Positions 26,050 through 35,520 of a DNA stretch of 38,323 bases are shown piece by piece; position 1 is the first letter of the stretch; each line of letters starts with the position of its first letter. The DNA lies in contig JABAYK010000018.1 of the NCBI GenBank assembly GCA_018609045.1, positions 1 to 38,323 of the forward strand, read 5' to 3'. The translations under genes and the position numbers were made by a program. A model generated the notes under the pieces. That model saw only the letters and a list, made by a program, of their open reading frames with translations. It was not told where the DNA came from and searched no databases. The stretch comes from Flavobacteriales bacterium (GTDB lineage: Bacteria > Bacteroidota > Bacteroidia > Flavobacteriales_G > Salibacteraceae).

Positions 26050-26075
26050 AAAAGCCTCTTTTCGAGGCTTTTTTT
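26050..26075 (+). terminator. Terminator after the deoxynucleoside kinase
   Basis: AAAAGCCTC (26050-26058) pairs with GAGGCTTTT (26064-26072) around a 5-nt loop, followed by more T. It may also act on the opposite strand because of the A run at its left arm. Confidence 0.85.
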
Positions 26076-26100
26076 ATGTCGAAAATCTAATTATTAGGCA

Positions 26101-26137
26101 TAAAAAAAGCCCTTTCTGAAAATTCAGAAAGGGCTTT
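26101..26137 (-). terminator. Terminator of the membrane pyrophosphatase gene
   Basis: AAAGCCCTTTCTGAA (26106-26120) is the exact complement of 26123-26137, a 15-bp stem with a very small loop; on the minus strand it is followed by a T7 run (26108-26102). It sits 20 nt beyond the hppA stop. Confidence 0.9.
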
Positions 26138-26156
26138 AAAAAATTTTGAATTAAAC

Positions 26157-28565
26157 TTAAATAGCTGCTTCAGCAGTTTCTTCAGTTATTTCTTTTTCAA
26201 TAACAACTGTTTTACCATCTTCAGAAGTGGTAGTAGTTGTTTTAGTAGTTGTAACAGATCCGTTTTCATTAGTTACTGAAACTTCCTCGTAAATAGCGGC
26301 ATCTGCAACGTTTGCATCAACATTAGCTGTAACTTCAATAGAATTAGCATTCATATCAACATCTGTTGAAGGAACATCTAAAGCAATAGAAGGAGCAATT
26401 ACCAAGGCAACAACGCTCATTAATTTTAACAAAATGTTTAATGCAGGACCTGAAGTATCTTTAAATGGGTCTCCAACTGTATCTCCAACAACTGCTGCTT
26501 TGTGAGCATCAGAACCTTTGCTGTGAGTAACACCATCAATTACTTGATCTTCTTCAAACATTTTTTTTGCGTTGTCCCAAGCACCACCTGCGTTAGATTG
26601 AAAAATAGCCATCAAAACACCCGATACTGTAACACCGGCTAATAAACCACCTAACATTTCAGCACCACCAACAAAACCAACAGCAACAGGAGCAGCAATA
26701 GCTAAAACACCTGGCATTACCATTTCTTTAATAGAAGCTTTGGTAGAAATCTCAACACATTTATCGTATTCAGCAACTCCATCAGCAGCATCAAAAGTTG
26801 CGATATCTTCTTTGCTCCAAGTATCTTTTTCTTTTCCATCATTTTTACGCATTACTTCTAATGCAGCTTTTAAGGCTGGAATATCTCTAAATTGTCTTCT
26901 TACTTCCTGAATCATGCTCATTGCAGCTCTACCTACCGCATTCATTGCCATAGCAGAAAATACGAATGGAAGCATACCTCCTAAGAACAAACCTGCCATT
27001 ATTGTTGGGTTTGAAATATCAATTCCAGAAATGTTTGCTTGTTGCATAAATGCAGCAAATAAGGCTAATGCAGTTAAAGCAGCAGAACCAATGGCAAAAC
27101 CTTTACCAATAGCAGCAGTTGTGTTACCAACAGCATCTAATTTATCAGTTCTTTGTCTTACTTCTTTTGGTAATTCAGCCATTTCGGCAATACCTCCAGC
27201 ATTATCAGAAATAGGTCCGTAAGCATCAACAGCTAATTGAATACCAGTATTGGCTAACATACCAACAGCGGCTATAGCAATACCATAAAGACCGGCAAAT
27301 TTAAAAGCAAGCAAAATAGCTGCAGCAATTAAAATAATTGGAACCGCAGTACTCATCATACCTACTCCTAAACCAGCAATAATATTTGTAGCAGCACCTG
27401 TAACCGACTGACGAACAATTGATTTAACAGGACCTGTTCCTGTTCCTGTATAATACTCAGTAATTTTACCAATACCTAAACCTGCTACTAAACCTGCAAT
27501 TGTAGCTAAGAAAACTCCTAAAGAAGTATAGTTGGTTAAAGTGCCTGTTAATGGATTAGTTCCAATCCACTCAGAAGGCAACATTGTATCAATAATAAAG
27601 TAAGATGCAATTACCATAACGATAGAAGAACCAAACTCACCAATATTTAATGCGGCGTGAGGACTTCCACCTTCTTTAACTTTTACGAAGAACGTTCCTA
27701 AAATAGAAACAATAATTCCAACTCCAGCTAAAACCATTGGCAATAAAACTGCTCCTAATCCATTAAAGCTACCTGCAAATTCAGGCAAAGCAACAAAGGC
27801 AGCACCTAAAACCATAGTACCAATAATTGAACCTACGTATGATTCAAAAAGGTCAGCTCCCATACCAGCAACATCACCAACATTGTCTCCAACGTTATCT
27901 GCAATTGTAGCAGGATTTAAAGGGTGATCTTCTGGAATACCAGCTTCAACTTTTCCTACAAGGTCAGCACCAACATCTGCAGCTTTGGTATAAATACCAC
28001 CACCAACTCTTGCAAATAATGCAATTGAAGAAGCTCCCAAAGAGAAACCAGCCAATACATTTAATACTTTTCCTATGTTATCAAATTCAACACCGTAAAG
28101 ATTAGAGTAAAGAATAAACAATAAGCTTAACCCTAAAACACCTAAACCAACAACGCCCATTCCCATTACAGAACCTCCTGTAAAAGCAACATTTAAAGCC
28201 TCACCTAAAGAAGTTCTTGCAGCTTGAGTTGTTCTAACATTAGCTTTGGTTGCAACTCTCATTCCCATGTAACCTGCTAGAGCAGAACACAAAGCTCCTA
28301 CCACAAAAGATAAGGAAACTAAAGGACTTGAATTTGCTTCATTTGCTCCTTTAAAAGCTAAAAGAACAGCAACAACAACAACAAAAATTGAAAGAATTTT
28401 GTACTCAGCTTTCAAAAAAGCCATAGCACCAGTTGAAATGTGTTTTGCAATGGTGGCCATTTTGGCATCACCCTCGCTTTGTTTTGAAACCCAAGCACTT
28501 TTCCAGGCTACAAAAATTAAAGCGATAATACCAAACAATGGTAAAATCATTACGATGTTTTCCAT
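26157..28565 (-). CDS. hppA: Membrane-bound pyrophosphatase, predicted Na+-pumping and K+-dependent
   Basis: An 802-residue ion pump with about 16 membrane helices that couples pyrophosphate hydrolysis to ion export. The active site shows the [22 protein letters not shown] region, [20 protein letters not shown] and, near the C-terminus, [27 protein letters not shown], with Ala rather than Lys after GNTT, marks the K+-dependent class. Glu three residues after Asp in ADLFES marks the Na+-pumping or dual Na+/H+ branch. Residues about 730-802 form a hydrophilic, Thr/Glu-rich tail beyond the last helix. A single-gene unit with its own promoter and terminator. Confidence 0.96.
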   Translation of the reverse strand: MENIVMILPLFGIIALIFVAWKSAWVSKQSEGDAKMATIAKHISTGAMAFLKAEYKILSIFVVVVAVLLAFKGANEANSSPLVSLSFVVGALCSALAGYMGMRVATKANVRTTQAARTSLGEALNVAFTGGSVMGMGVVGLGVLGLSLLFILYSNLYGVEFDNIGKVLNVLAGFSLGASSIALFARVGGGIYTKAADVGADLVGKVEAGIPEDHPLNPATIADNVGDNVGDVAGMGADLFESYVGSIIGTMVLGAAFVALPEFAGSFNGLGAVLLPMVLAGVGIIVSILGTFFVKVKEGGSPHAALNIGEFGSSIVMVIASYFIIDTMLPSEWIGTNPLTGTLTNYTSLGVFLATIAGLVAGLGIGKITEYYTGTGTGPVKSIVRQSVTGAATNIIAGLGVGMMSTAVPIILIAAAILLAFKFAGLYGIAIAAVGMLANTGIQLAVDAYGPISDNAGGIAEMAELPKEVRQRTDKLDAVGNTTAAIGKGFAIGSAALTALALFAAFMQQANISGIDISNPTIMAGLFLGGMLPFVFSAMAMNAVGRAAMSMIQEVRRQFRDIPALKAALEVMRKNDGKEKDTWSKEDIATFDAADGVAEYDKCVEISTKASIKEMVMPGVLAIAAPVAVGFVGGAEMLGGLLAGVTVSGVLMAIFQSNAGGAWDNAKKMFEEDQVIDGVTHSKGSDAHKAAVVGDTVGDPFKDTSGPALNILLKLMSVVALVIAPSIALDVPSTDVDMNANSIEVTANVDANVADAAIYEEVSVTNENGSVTTTKTTTTTSEDGKTVVIEKEITEETAEAAI

Positions 28566-28591
28566 AATTAATAGTTTAAAAAATTGGGCGG

Positions 28592-28622
28592 CAAAGATAT
28601 ATTTAAATGGTTAAGATAAAAA
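28592..28622 (-). promoter_or_regulatory. Promoter of the membrane pyrophosphatase gene
   Basis: On the minus strand TATCTTTG (28599-28592) matches TAnnTTTG; TTTT (28622-28619) lies 19 nt upstream. The predicted leader is about 20 nt. Confidence 0.5.
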
Positions 28623-28648
28623 TCTAAACTTCATATCATTTTTTGGAC

Positions 28649-28663
28649 TTAACCAAAGGTTAA
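28649..28663. repeat. Inverted repeat TTAACC-AAA-GGTTAA
   Basis: A perfect 6-bp inverted repeat with a 3-nt centre lies just after the stop of the barrel-protein gene and upstream of the hppA promoter. T follows it on the plus strand only. It could be an operator for hppA or a weak 3' end structure. Confidence 0.35.
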
Positions 28664-28668
28664 CTTTT

Positions 28669-29379
28669 TTAAAATCCTAACCCAATTTTAAATTGGTATC
28701 GATGAGCAGAATAACTTGTAACTATCATTCCATCAGGCCATAAATCATACTCAGAAGACCAATGCTGAAATCGGTATCCAAGACTAACATTAAAAAAAAG
28801 CGAATTCAAAAAATACCTTTTTACCCCTAAACCACCACCAAGTCCAACTCCGGGGTTCATTCTTGCTGATGAATAATATGTTCCCAAAGGAAAATTATAA
28901 CCTCCTAAAGCAAATAAATATGGTGCCTCCACCCTATTTAAAAAATTGTAATGATACTCAGCTAAAACAGGAATAAAAACACCATCATATCCTTCTAACC
29001 CTGATGAAAGAAAAATATCATGTTTGTTAAATTTATATCCAACCGCTACATCAAAATCTAAAGTCAAAGGAGAATAAAAATTGATGTTTCTATTTCCAGC
29101 TAGAAGTCCTAAATTAAGCATAAACTTTATTCCGTTTGTTTGCTCTTGAATTAGACCTGATTTATTGGCATTAATGTCAGTTCTTAAAACTTCATCATAT
29201 GAAAAGGAAAATATGCTTCCCCCCTTAATCATAATCTTAACTACAGAATCTTGCTTGTAAGGTAAAACTTTGCCCGCCAAAACAGAACCGTTTTTCAGAA
29301 ACAATAAATCATTTTTTTGGGCCATTGCGCTAATCACTCCAAAAAATAAAATTACAAGCAAAATAATTTTAACTTTCAT
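28669..29379 (-). CDS. Outer-membrane beta-barrel protein
   Basis: A 236-residue protein with a signal peptide (1-20, ending AMAQ). Residues about 22-70 (LLFLKNGSVLAGKVLPYKQDSVVKI...) look like a small beta-barrel domain of the sort placed before porin-like domains in Bacteroidota. From about 82 on, alternating amphipathic strands with Gly and aromatic girdles run to a C-terminal Phe (RYQFKIGLGF), the classic outer-membrane barrel ending. Function unknown. It diverges from the LVIVD lipoprotein gene with 47 nt between the starts. Confidence 0.78.
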   Translation of the reverse strand: MKVKIILLVILFFGVISAMAQKNDLLFLKNGSVLAGKVLPYKQDSVVKIMIKGGSIFSFSYDEVLRTDINANKSGLIQEQTNGIKFMLNLGLLAGNRNINFYSPLTLDFDVAVGYKFNKHDIFLSSGLEGYDGVFIPVLAEYHYNFLNRVEAPYLFALGGYNFPLGTYYSSARMNPGVGLGGGLGVKRYFLNSLFFNVSLGYRFQHWSSEYDLWPDGMIVTSYSAHRYQFKIGLGF

Positions 29380-29426
29380 TCGTTAAGTGGTCTGATTTTC
29401 TATATTTTTACATAAACTTCAAAAGT

Positions 29427-30746
29427 ATGAAACAGCAATCTTACATATTTATTTTACTGCTTGTTTTTTTTTCATCTTGTCTTAAAGATTCTGTAAAAAC
29501 TGAAAGCACATTTACAGCAAATGTTCCAATTACAGTATCTAAGGCCACCATCATAGAGAATACAATTGTTAAAGAGGCAACAACCCTTGTAAACCCGGGT
29601 AAAATTTATGTCTTTAATAATTTTCTTTTTGTTAGCGAAAAAGGATTGGGTGTTCATATTATTGACAATAGCAATCCGTCAAACCCAATAAATATTGCTT
29701 TTATTCAAATTCCGGGAAATATTGATATTGCTGTTGATGGAAACTATTTATATGCAGACAGTTTTAAAGATTTACTTACCATAGATATTTCAGACCCTAC
29801 TTCTCCAATTATTAAATCTAGACTCGAAAATGTTTTTGACCAGAGTTATATTATGCCAAACTTTAATAATGATTATCCAATGTCTGACTATGAAATTACA
29901 GACGGAGAAGAAATAGTTTCTTGGAGGCTTGAAGAAGTAAAGGAAGTTTGTAAAGGTTCTGATTGCTTTTACAATCAACGTTTTTTTTGGGAGGATAATA
30001 TTGCTTTTACAAGCGACTTTTTTGGAAATGGAATTGGAGGTACCTCTGCAACAGGTGGAAAAACCAATAGTGATTTTGGAGGCAGAGCCGGCTCCATGAC
30101 TCGCTTTATGATTTACCAAGATAATTTTTTTGCTATTAACTCATGGAACACAATGAAAGCCTATAAAATTTCTTCTGATGGATTATCTGATTTTAATAAC
30201 ACAGTTGAAATAGGTAGAAATATTGAGACCCTTTTTACCTTGGGAAGCAATTTATTCGTTGGGGCTCAAGCAGGGTTATTTATTTATGATTTAACAAACC
30301 CCGTAAACCCAAGTTATATTTCTCAGTTTAACCACGCTACTGCTTGTGACCCAGTTGTAGTTTTTGAAAACTATGCGTATGTTACTTTAAGAGGTGGTAA
30401 CAATTGCGGTGGATGGGGCAATCAACTTGACATTATCAATATTTCTGACATAACTAACCCAATTTTAGATAATACAATTGAACAAACTGCGCCTTACGGT
30501 TTGGGGGTTGATGGTTACAGAAATGTCTTATTTGTTTGTGATAATTTATCAGAGTTAAAAGTGTATGATATTACTAGCGCTCCTAATTTGGTTTTAATAG
30601 ATCGCATTCAAAATGTGGAAGCTTTTGATGTTATTCCACTATTGGGGAATTTAATTGTTTCAGCTTCAAATGGGATTTTCCAATATGATTATACGGATGT
30701 CAACAATATTAATTTGCTATCGCAGATTCCTATAGCGCAGCCTTAG
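29427..30746 (+). CDS. LVIVD-repeat lipoprotein
   Basis: A 439-residue surface or periplasmic lipoprotein. The signal ends in FFSSC with the lipid-anchored Cys at 18. From about residue 50 the protein consists of beta-propeller-like repeats of the LVIVD type: GVHIIDNSNPSNPINIAFIQ, LLTIDISDPTSPI, LFIYDLTNPVNPSYISQF, LDIINISDITNPILD and LKVYDITSAPNLVLIDRIQ. A less regular insert (about 140-225) holds a possible disulfide pair (KEVCKGSDCF). These proteins are thought to bind at the surface, but no role is established. The stop is 1 nt from the stop of the converging pdhB-like gene. Confidence 0.87.
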   Translation: MKQQSYIFILLLVFFSSCLKDSVKTESTFTANVPITVSKATIIENTIVKEATTLVNPGKIYVFNNFLFVSEKGLGVHIIDNSNPSNPINIAFIQIPGNIDIAVDGNYLYADSFKDLLTIDISDPTSPIIKSRLENVFDQSYIMPNFNNDYPMSDYEITDGEEIVSWRLEEVKEVCKGSDCFYNQRFFWEDNIAFTSDFFGNGIGGTSATGGKTNSDFGGRAGSMTRFMIYQDNFFAINSWNTMKAYKISSDGLSDFNNTVEIGRNIETLFTLGSNLFVGAQAGLFIYDLTNPVNPSYISQFNHATACDPVVVFENYAYVTLRGGNNCGGWGNQLDIINISDITNPILDNTIEQTAPYGLGVDGYRNVLFVCDNLSELKVYDITSAPNLVLIDRIQNVEAFDVIPLLGNLIVSASNGIFQYDYTDVNNINLLSQIPIAQP

Positions 30747-30747
30747 T

Positions 30748-31725
30748 TTATCTATATAACAATTCCTTTACCACCCTAATTACATCGCCTTCATTCGGAA
30801 GAGCTGCATCAATTAACGATGGAGAAAAAGCAAATGGAGTATCACTTTGAGTTAACCTTCTTACAGGAGCATCTAAATAATCGAATGCATCTTTCTGAAT
30901 TCTATAAGCTATTTCACTCGAAATACTAGCTACAGGCCAAGATTCTTCTAAAATTAAACATCTGTTAGTTTTCTTAACAGAGTTAACAACAGTTTCAATA
31001 TCAAATGGCCTAATTGTTCTTAAATCGATTACTTCAACAGAAATGCCTTCTTTGGCTAATTCCTCAGCCGCTTTGTAAGCAACTTTAATTATTTTTCCGA
31101 AAGAAACCAAAGTGACATCTTTACCTTCTCTTTTTATATCGGCTTTTCCAATTGGAATAATGTATTCGCCATCTGGAACTTCGCCTTTATCGCCATACAT
31201 TTTCTCACTTTCTAAGAAAACGACTGGATCATTATCTCTAATTGCTGCTTTTAATAATCCTTTTGCATCGTAAGGATTTGATGGAGTTAAAACCTTTAAC
31301 CCAGGAACGTGAGCATAAAAAGCTTCAAAACTTTGTGAGTGAGTTGCCGCTAATTGGCCCGCTGTTCCATTACCTCCTCTAAAAACAATAGGCACATGGT
31401 ATTGACCACCTGACATTTGCAACATTTTAGCTGCTGAGTTTATTATTTGATCTGCTGCAAGAATGGCAAAGTTCCATGTCATAAACTCAACAATTGGTCT
31501 CAATCCATTCATTGCCGAACCTACAGCAATACCTGCAAATCCAAGTTCTGCAATTGGAGTATCAATTACTCTTTCTGGGCCGAATTCGTCCAACATACCT
31601 TGGCTTACTTTGTAGGCTCCATTATACTCAGCAACCTCTTCTCCCATAAGGTAAACCTTTGGGTCTCTCCTCATCTCTTCACTCATTGCTTCGTTTAAAG
31701 CTTCTCTAAATTGAATTTCTCTCAT
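30748..31725 (-). CDS. pdhB: Pyruvate dehydrogenase E1 component, beta subunit
   Basis: A 325-residue subunit that, with E1 alpha, decarboxylates pyruvate using thiamine diphosphate and hands the acetyl group to E2. The transketolase-like pyrimidine domain shows MGEEVAEYNGAYKVSQGML, DTPIAELGFAGIAVGSAM and GGNGTAGQLAATHSQSFEAFYAHVPGLKVLTPSNP; the C-terminal domain carries VEVIDLRTIRPFD and EESWPVASISSEIA. Length fits the beta chain. Branched-chain 2-oxoacid E1 beta is a close relative, but the motifs favour PDH. No E1 alpha or E2 gene adjoins it: the gene stands alone with its own promoter. Confidence 0.9.
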   Translation of the reverse strand: MREIQFREALNEAMSEEMRRDPKVYLMGEEVAEYNGAYKVSQGMLDEFGPERVIDTPIAELGFAGIAVGSAMNGLRPIVEFMTWNFAILAADQIINSAAKMLQMSGGQYHVPIVFRGGNGTAGQLAATHSQSFEAFYAHVPGLKVLTPSNPYDAKGLLKAAIRDNDPVVFLESEKMYGDKGEVPDGEYIIPIGKADIKREGKDVTLVSFGKIIKVAYKAAEELAKEGISVEVIDLRTIRPFDIETVVNSVKKTNRCLILEESWPVASISSEIAYRIQKDAFDYLDAPVRRLTQSDTPFAFSPSLIDAALPNEGDVIRVVKELLYR

Positions 31726-31743
31726 TGCAAAAAATTTGGGTCA

Positions 31744-31773
31744 CAAAATTAACACTACAGATTGATTGAACAA
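31744..31773 (-). promoter_or_regulatory. Promoter of pdhB
   Basis: On the minus strand TTG (31773-31771) is followed by 19 nt and TAATTTTG (31751-31744), a full match to the Bacteroidota promoter pattern. The leader would be about 12-15 nt. Confidence 0.6.
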
Positions 31774-31846
31774 CCAAAAATTATCAAGGTTACAAAACAA
31801 TTCAAAATCAATAAGGTTTAATCTTAAATATTAGGGCTATTATCAT

Positions 31847-31854
31847 TAATTTTG
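31847..31854 (+). promoter_or_regulatory. -7 box (TAATTTTG) of etfBA
   Basis: TAATTTTG matches TAnnTTTG, 23 nt before the etfB ATG. The region 19-20 nt upstream has only a TTAA-like sequence, so the -33 part is weak. Confidence 0.45.
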
Positions 31855-31877
31855 CCCTCCTCAAAAAAATAAATTAC

Positions 31878-32618
31878 ATGAAGTATTTGGTTTGTATAAG
31901 TAAGGTGCCTGACACAACCACTAAAATTACTTTTTCTGATAACGATACAAAGTTTAATGAAAGTGGTGTACAATTTATTGTGAATCCTTATGATGAATGG
32001 TACGCGCTTGTTAGAGCTCTTGAATTGAAAGAAAAATTTGGTGGTTCGGTTACCATTATTAATGTTGGTGGAGCTGATTGTGATCCTATATTAAGAAAAG
32101 CACTAGCTATTGGAGCAGACGATGCTGTTAGAATTAATACAAACGATTCTGATGCTTATAATGTAGCAAACCAAATTAGCAATTTCGCAAAAGAAAATGC
32201 TTTTGATGTTATTTTAACAGGAAAAGAAACCATTAACTACAATGGCGCTCAAGTTGGCGGAATGATTGCTGCTATTTTAGATTACCCATACGTTTCCCAA
32301 GCTTCTAAATTAGAAATGGAAGGAAATACAGCCACCATTGATAGAGACATTCAAGGAGGTACAGAAGTTATCTCAGTTGATGCGCCATTTGTTTTAAGCG
32401 CAGCAAAAGGCTTGGCCGAACAAAGAATACCGAACATGAGGGGTATTATGGCAGCAAGAACAAAACCACTAAAAGTTGTTGAGCCAATCGATTCTGAAAA
32501 TCTAACCTCGGTTATTTCTTACAGCTTGCCAGCTGAAAAAGGTCAAGTAAAACTTATTGACCCTGAAAATACCGACGAATTAGTTAATTTATTACACAAC
32601 GAAGCAAAAGTTATTTAA
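31878..32618 (+). CDS. etfB: Electron transfer flavoprotein beta subunit
   Basis: A 246-residue ETF beta chain. With EtfA it takes electrons from acyl-CoA dehydrogenases and passes them to the respiratory chain via ETF-quinone oxidoreductase. Signatures: KVPDTTTKITF near the start, VNPYDEWYALVRALELKEKFGG, the ADDAVRI nucleotide-binding loop, and the recognition region SAAKGLAEQRIPNMRGIMAARTKPL with the conserved Leu-bearing loop that docks on partners. EtfA follows after 1 nt, forming a two-gene unit with the nuclease gene behind it. Confidence 0.96.
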   Translation: MKYLVCISKVPDTTTKITFSDNDTKFNESGVQFIVNPYDEWYALVRALELKEKFGGSVTIINVGGADCDPILRKALAIGADDAVRINTNDSDAYNVANQISNFAKENAFDVILTGKETINYNGAQVGGMIAAILDYPYVSQASKLEMEGNTATIDRDIQGGTEVISVDAPFVLSAAKGLAEQRIPNMRGIMAARTKPLKVVEPIDSENLTSVISYSLPAEKGQVKLIDPENTDELVNLLHNEAKVI

Positions 32619-32619
32619 T

Positions 32620-33588
32620 ATGTCAGTTTTAATATTTGCAGATTCATTTAACGGAAAAATAGTAAAATCAGCTCACGAAGCTGTTTCATACGGAAGTAAA
32701 ATAGCCAAAGACAAAGGAACTGATGCTGTTGTATTAACTTATGGAGATATTGCCGAAGCAGAATTAGCCGATCTTGGAAAAAATGGAGCCGATAAGGTTC
32801 TTCATTGTTCTTCTTTAAATCAAATGCTTCCTAATAACTTACTAAAATTGGCAGAGGAAGCAGTTGCTTCAACAAACGCTGATATTGTTATTTTTTCTTT
32901 TGACAATACAGGCAAAACAATTGCCCCAATGTTATCTGCAAAATTAAAAGCAGGTTTAGTTCCTGGAGTTATTGATTTTCCATCGTCTTACGAGCCTTTC
33001 ACAATCAAAAAGAATGTTTTCTCAGGAAAAGCATTTGCAGAATATACCATTTCAACTCCAACAAAAATAATTTCCCTTTTACCTAACTCTGTTCCTGTAA
33101 ATCAGGTTGGAGCTGCTGCTGCTGTTGAAGCATTCAATCCAAACTTGGCAGATAGCAGAATATCAATTAAAGAAGTTAAGGCAAAAGGTGGCGATGGTCA
33201 AATTCTTTTAGCTGAAGCCGAGTTAGTTGTTTCAGCAGGTAGAGGAATGAAAGGACCTGAAAATTGGGGCATAGTTGAGGAAATTGCTAAGGAACTTGGC
33301 GCAGGAACGGCTTGCTCAAGACCAGTGGCAGATATTGGTTGGAGACCTCACCATGAGCATGTTGGCCAAACAGGATTTGCTATTAGACCAAACCTTTACA
33401 TTGCTATAGGGATTTCAGGTGCAATTCAGCATTTAGCAGGAGTAAACGGAAGTAAGGTTATTGTAGTAATAAACAAAGACCCTGAAGCTCCTTTCTTTAA
33501 AGCTGCAGATTATGGAATAGTTGGAGATGCTTTTGAAGTTTTACCAAGATTACTTGAATCTGTGAAAAAATTTAAAGCCGCCTCTTAA
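32620..33588 (+). CDS. etfA: Electron transfer flavoprotein alpha subunit
   Basis: A 322-residue ETF alpha chain. The N-terminal domain (to about 190) packs on EtfB; the C-terminal FAD domain shows AGRGMKGPENWGIVEEIAKELGA, GQTGFAIRPNLYIAIGISGAIQHLAG and VVINKDPEAPFFKAADYGIVGD, the family pattern for FAD binding. Length is normal for the alpha chain. The gene is 1 nt after etfB and ends 2 nt before the nuclease gene, so cotranscription is very likely. Confidence 0.97.
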   Translation: MSVLIFADSFNGKIVKSAHEAVSYGSKIAKDKGTDAVVLTYGDIAEAELADLGKNGADKVLHCSSLNQMLPNNLLKLAEEAVASTNADIVIFSFDNTGKTIAPMLSAKLKAGLVPGVIDFPSSYEPFTIKKNVFSGKAFAEYTISTPTKIISLLPNSVPVNQVGAAAAVEAFNPNLADSRISIKEVKAKGGDGQILLAEAELVVSAGRGMKGPENWGIVEEIAKELGAGTACSRPVADIGWRPHHEHVGQTGFAIRPNLYIAIGISGAIQHLAGVNGSKVIVVINKDPEAPFFKAADYGIVGDAFEVLPRLLESVKKFKAAS

Positions 33589-33590
33589 GT

Positions 33591-34187
33591 ATGGCCGATA
33601 AAATAAAACTGAAAATTATTGGGCTATCATATAGTCAAACCCAATCTGGGGCATATGCTCTCATTTTAGGCGAAGAAAAAGGCAAAAGAAGGCTTCCTAT
33701 TATTATTGGAAACTTTGAAGCTCAAGCCATTGCTATTGAGCTTGAAAAAATGAAATCAAGTAGGCCATTAACCCACGATGTTTTTAAAACATTTGCCGAC
33801 ACTTTTAAAATTAACGTTTTAGAGGTAATTATTTACAACTTAGTTGAGGGCATTTTCTTTGCAAAATTAATTTGTCAGCAAGAAGGTGGTACAGAAAAAG
33901 TTGAAATTGATGCTAGAACATCAGACTCAATTGCCCTAGCTGTAAGATTTAATTGTCCTATTTATACCTACGAATTTATTTTGGCTAATGCTGGCATCGT
34001 GTTAGATGATGATCCAAATTTTTCTTCAGATTTAGAAGAAGAACTTGAGATTAAAGAAATTGAAGAAGAAGATGAAATCTCAATAATTCCTGGGGAAGAA
34101 TTAGAGAAAAAGCTTGATGATGCTATTACGAATGAGGACTATGAAGAGGCCTCAAAAATTAGAGACGAACTCAACCGACGGAAATAA
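33591..34187 (+). CDS. Bifunctional nuclease-family protein (DUF151) with UVR motif
   Basis: A 198-residue protein. Residues about 5-140 form a DUF151/bifunctional nuclease domain (LGEEKGKRRLPIIIGNFEAQAIAIELE, RPLTHDVFKTFADTF, DARTSDSIALAVRFNCPIYT). An acidic linker rich in Glu (about 145-165) leads to a UvrB/UvrC-type UVR motif (about 163-198, LEKKLDDAITNEDYEEASKIRDELN). The plant relatives have DNase and RNase activity; the bacterial role is unsettled. It starts 2 nt after etfA. The acidic linker and UVR fusion are normal for the Bacteroidota form. Confidence 0.9.
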   Translation: MADKIKLKIIGLSYSQTQSGAYALILGEEKGKRRLPIIIGNFEAQAIAIELEKMKSSRPLTHDVFKTFADTFKINVLEVIIYNLVEGIFFAKLICQQEGGTEKVEIDARTSDSIALAVRFNCPIYTYEFILANAGIVLDDDPNFSSDLEEELEIKEIEEEDEISIIPGEELEKKLDDAITNEDYEEASKIRDELNRRK

Positions 34188-34218
34188 TATTTAATTTGGC
34201 GGCTAATCAAATAAAAAT

Positions 34219-35520
34219 ATGCTCGTCGCCATTTCTTTTACTTCCATATTACACGGCCTACTAGGTCTAGTTTTTTTAATTGCAATTTCTTGGCTTTTCA
34301 GTTCAAACAGAAAAGCAATTTCTTGGAAAGTTGTTGGGTTTGGATTAATTCTACAACTCATTTTAGCCATTTCCATATTAAAAGTCTCCTTTGTTCAATA
34401 CTTTTTTGAAGGTTTAGGTGGCTTTTTTGTTAAAATTTTAGATTTCACTAGAGAGGGTAGCATTTTCCTATTTGGAGACATGATGAATATAGATTCATTT
34501 GGTTTCATATTCGCCTTTCAAGTACTTCCTACCATTGTTTTCTTTTCAGCACTAACATCAGTTTTGTTTTACTTGGGTATCATTCAAAAAATTGTTTATG
34601 GATTAGCGTGGGTATTTACCAACCTATTAAAAATATCAGGTGCTGAAAGTTTATCTGTAGCAGGAAACATTTTTTTAGGCCAAACTGAAGCACCTTTAAT
34701 GATAAAGGCCTACCTCCCTAAAATGAATAGAAGTGAAATTTTATTGGTTATGATTGGTGGAATGGCAACAGTTGCAGGAGGAGTTTTATCAGCATATATA
34801 AGTTTTTTGGGTGGCGATGACCCCGTACAAAGATTACTATACGCAAAGCACCTTTTAGCAGCTTCTATTATGGCAGCTCCAGGAGCCATTGTAGTTTCGA
34901 AAATTTTAATTCCCCAAACTGAAGAAATATCTTCAAATATTGAAATTTCGAAAAACAAGGTAGGTTCTAATTTTTTAGATGCAATGAGTAATGGCACAAC
35001 TGAAGGATTAAAACTTGCAGTAAACGTTGGGGCTATGCTTTTGGTGTTTTTCGCTTTTATTGCGATGGTAAATTATGTTTTTATTAAACTTGGTGGACTT
35101 GCTGGTTTAAACGGAGTTATTGTAGATTTTACAGATGGAAAGTTTACTGGATTAAGTCTTCAGTTTATTTTAGGATACCTATTTGCTCCGTTGATGTGGA
35201 TTATTGGAGTAACACCAAACGATATTACCTTGGTAGGTCAATTGCTTGGAGAAAAAATAATTGCTTCAGAGTTTGTAGGTTACACCAGCTTGGCCGCTTT
35301 AAAAGTATCAGGTGCTTTTGCAGAGCAAAAATCAATAATTATGGCAACTTATATGCTTTGTGGGTTTGCCAACTTTGCTTCTATTGGAATTCAAATTGGA
35401 GGCATTGGCTCACTAGCCCCAAACCAAAGAAAATTGTTATCTCAATTTGGCTTTAAAGCCTTATTGGGAGGCACAATTGCCTCCCTTTTTTCGGCCACAA
35501 TGGTTGGAATGCTTATTTAA
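34219..35520 (+). CDS. CNT-family nucleoside transporter (NupC-like)
   Basis: A 433-residue inner-membrane protein with about eight to ten helices, of the concentrative nucleoside transporter family that imports nucleosides with protons or sodium. The hallmark GNIFLGQTEAPLMIKAYLP (about 151-169, ion and nucleoside site) is followed by the conserved MATVAGGVLSAYI helix; the second half carries GYTSLAALK and a core helix CGFANFASIGIQIGGIGSLAPNQR. Length fits the family. It is 31 nt after the nuclease gene, and its TAA stop overlaps by 4 nt with the stop of the converging sppA. Together with the two deoxynucleoside kinases it suggests nucleoside salvage. Confidence 0.92.
   Translation: MLVAISFTSILHGLLGLVFLIAISWLFSSNRKAISWKVVGFGLILQLILAISILKVSFVQYFFEGLGGFFVKILDFTREGSIFLFGDMMNIDSFGFIFAFQVLPTIVFFSALTSVLFYLGIIQKIVYGLAWVFTNLLKISGAESLSVAGNIFLGQTEAPLMIKAYLPKMNRSEILLVMIGGMATVAGGVLSAYISFLGGDDPVQRLLYAKHLLAASIMAAPGAIVVSKILIPQTEEISSNIEISKNKVGSNFLDAMSNGTTEGLKLAVNVGAMLLVFFAFIAMVNYVFIKLGGLAGLNGVIVDFTDGKFTGLSLQFILGYLFAPLMWIIGVTPNDITLVGQLLGEKIIASEFVGYTSLAALKVSGAFAEQKSIIMATYMLCGFANFASIGIQIGGIGSLAPNQRKLLSQFGFKALLGGTIASLFSATMVGMLI

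Noticed and set aside
26914..27222. A 102-codon plus-strand frame antisense to the pyrophosphatase
   Set aside because: It is a shadow of strongly biased membrane-helix codons; no promoter or family resemblance.
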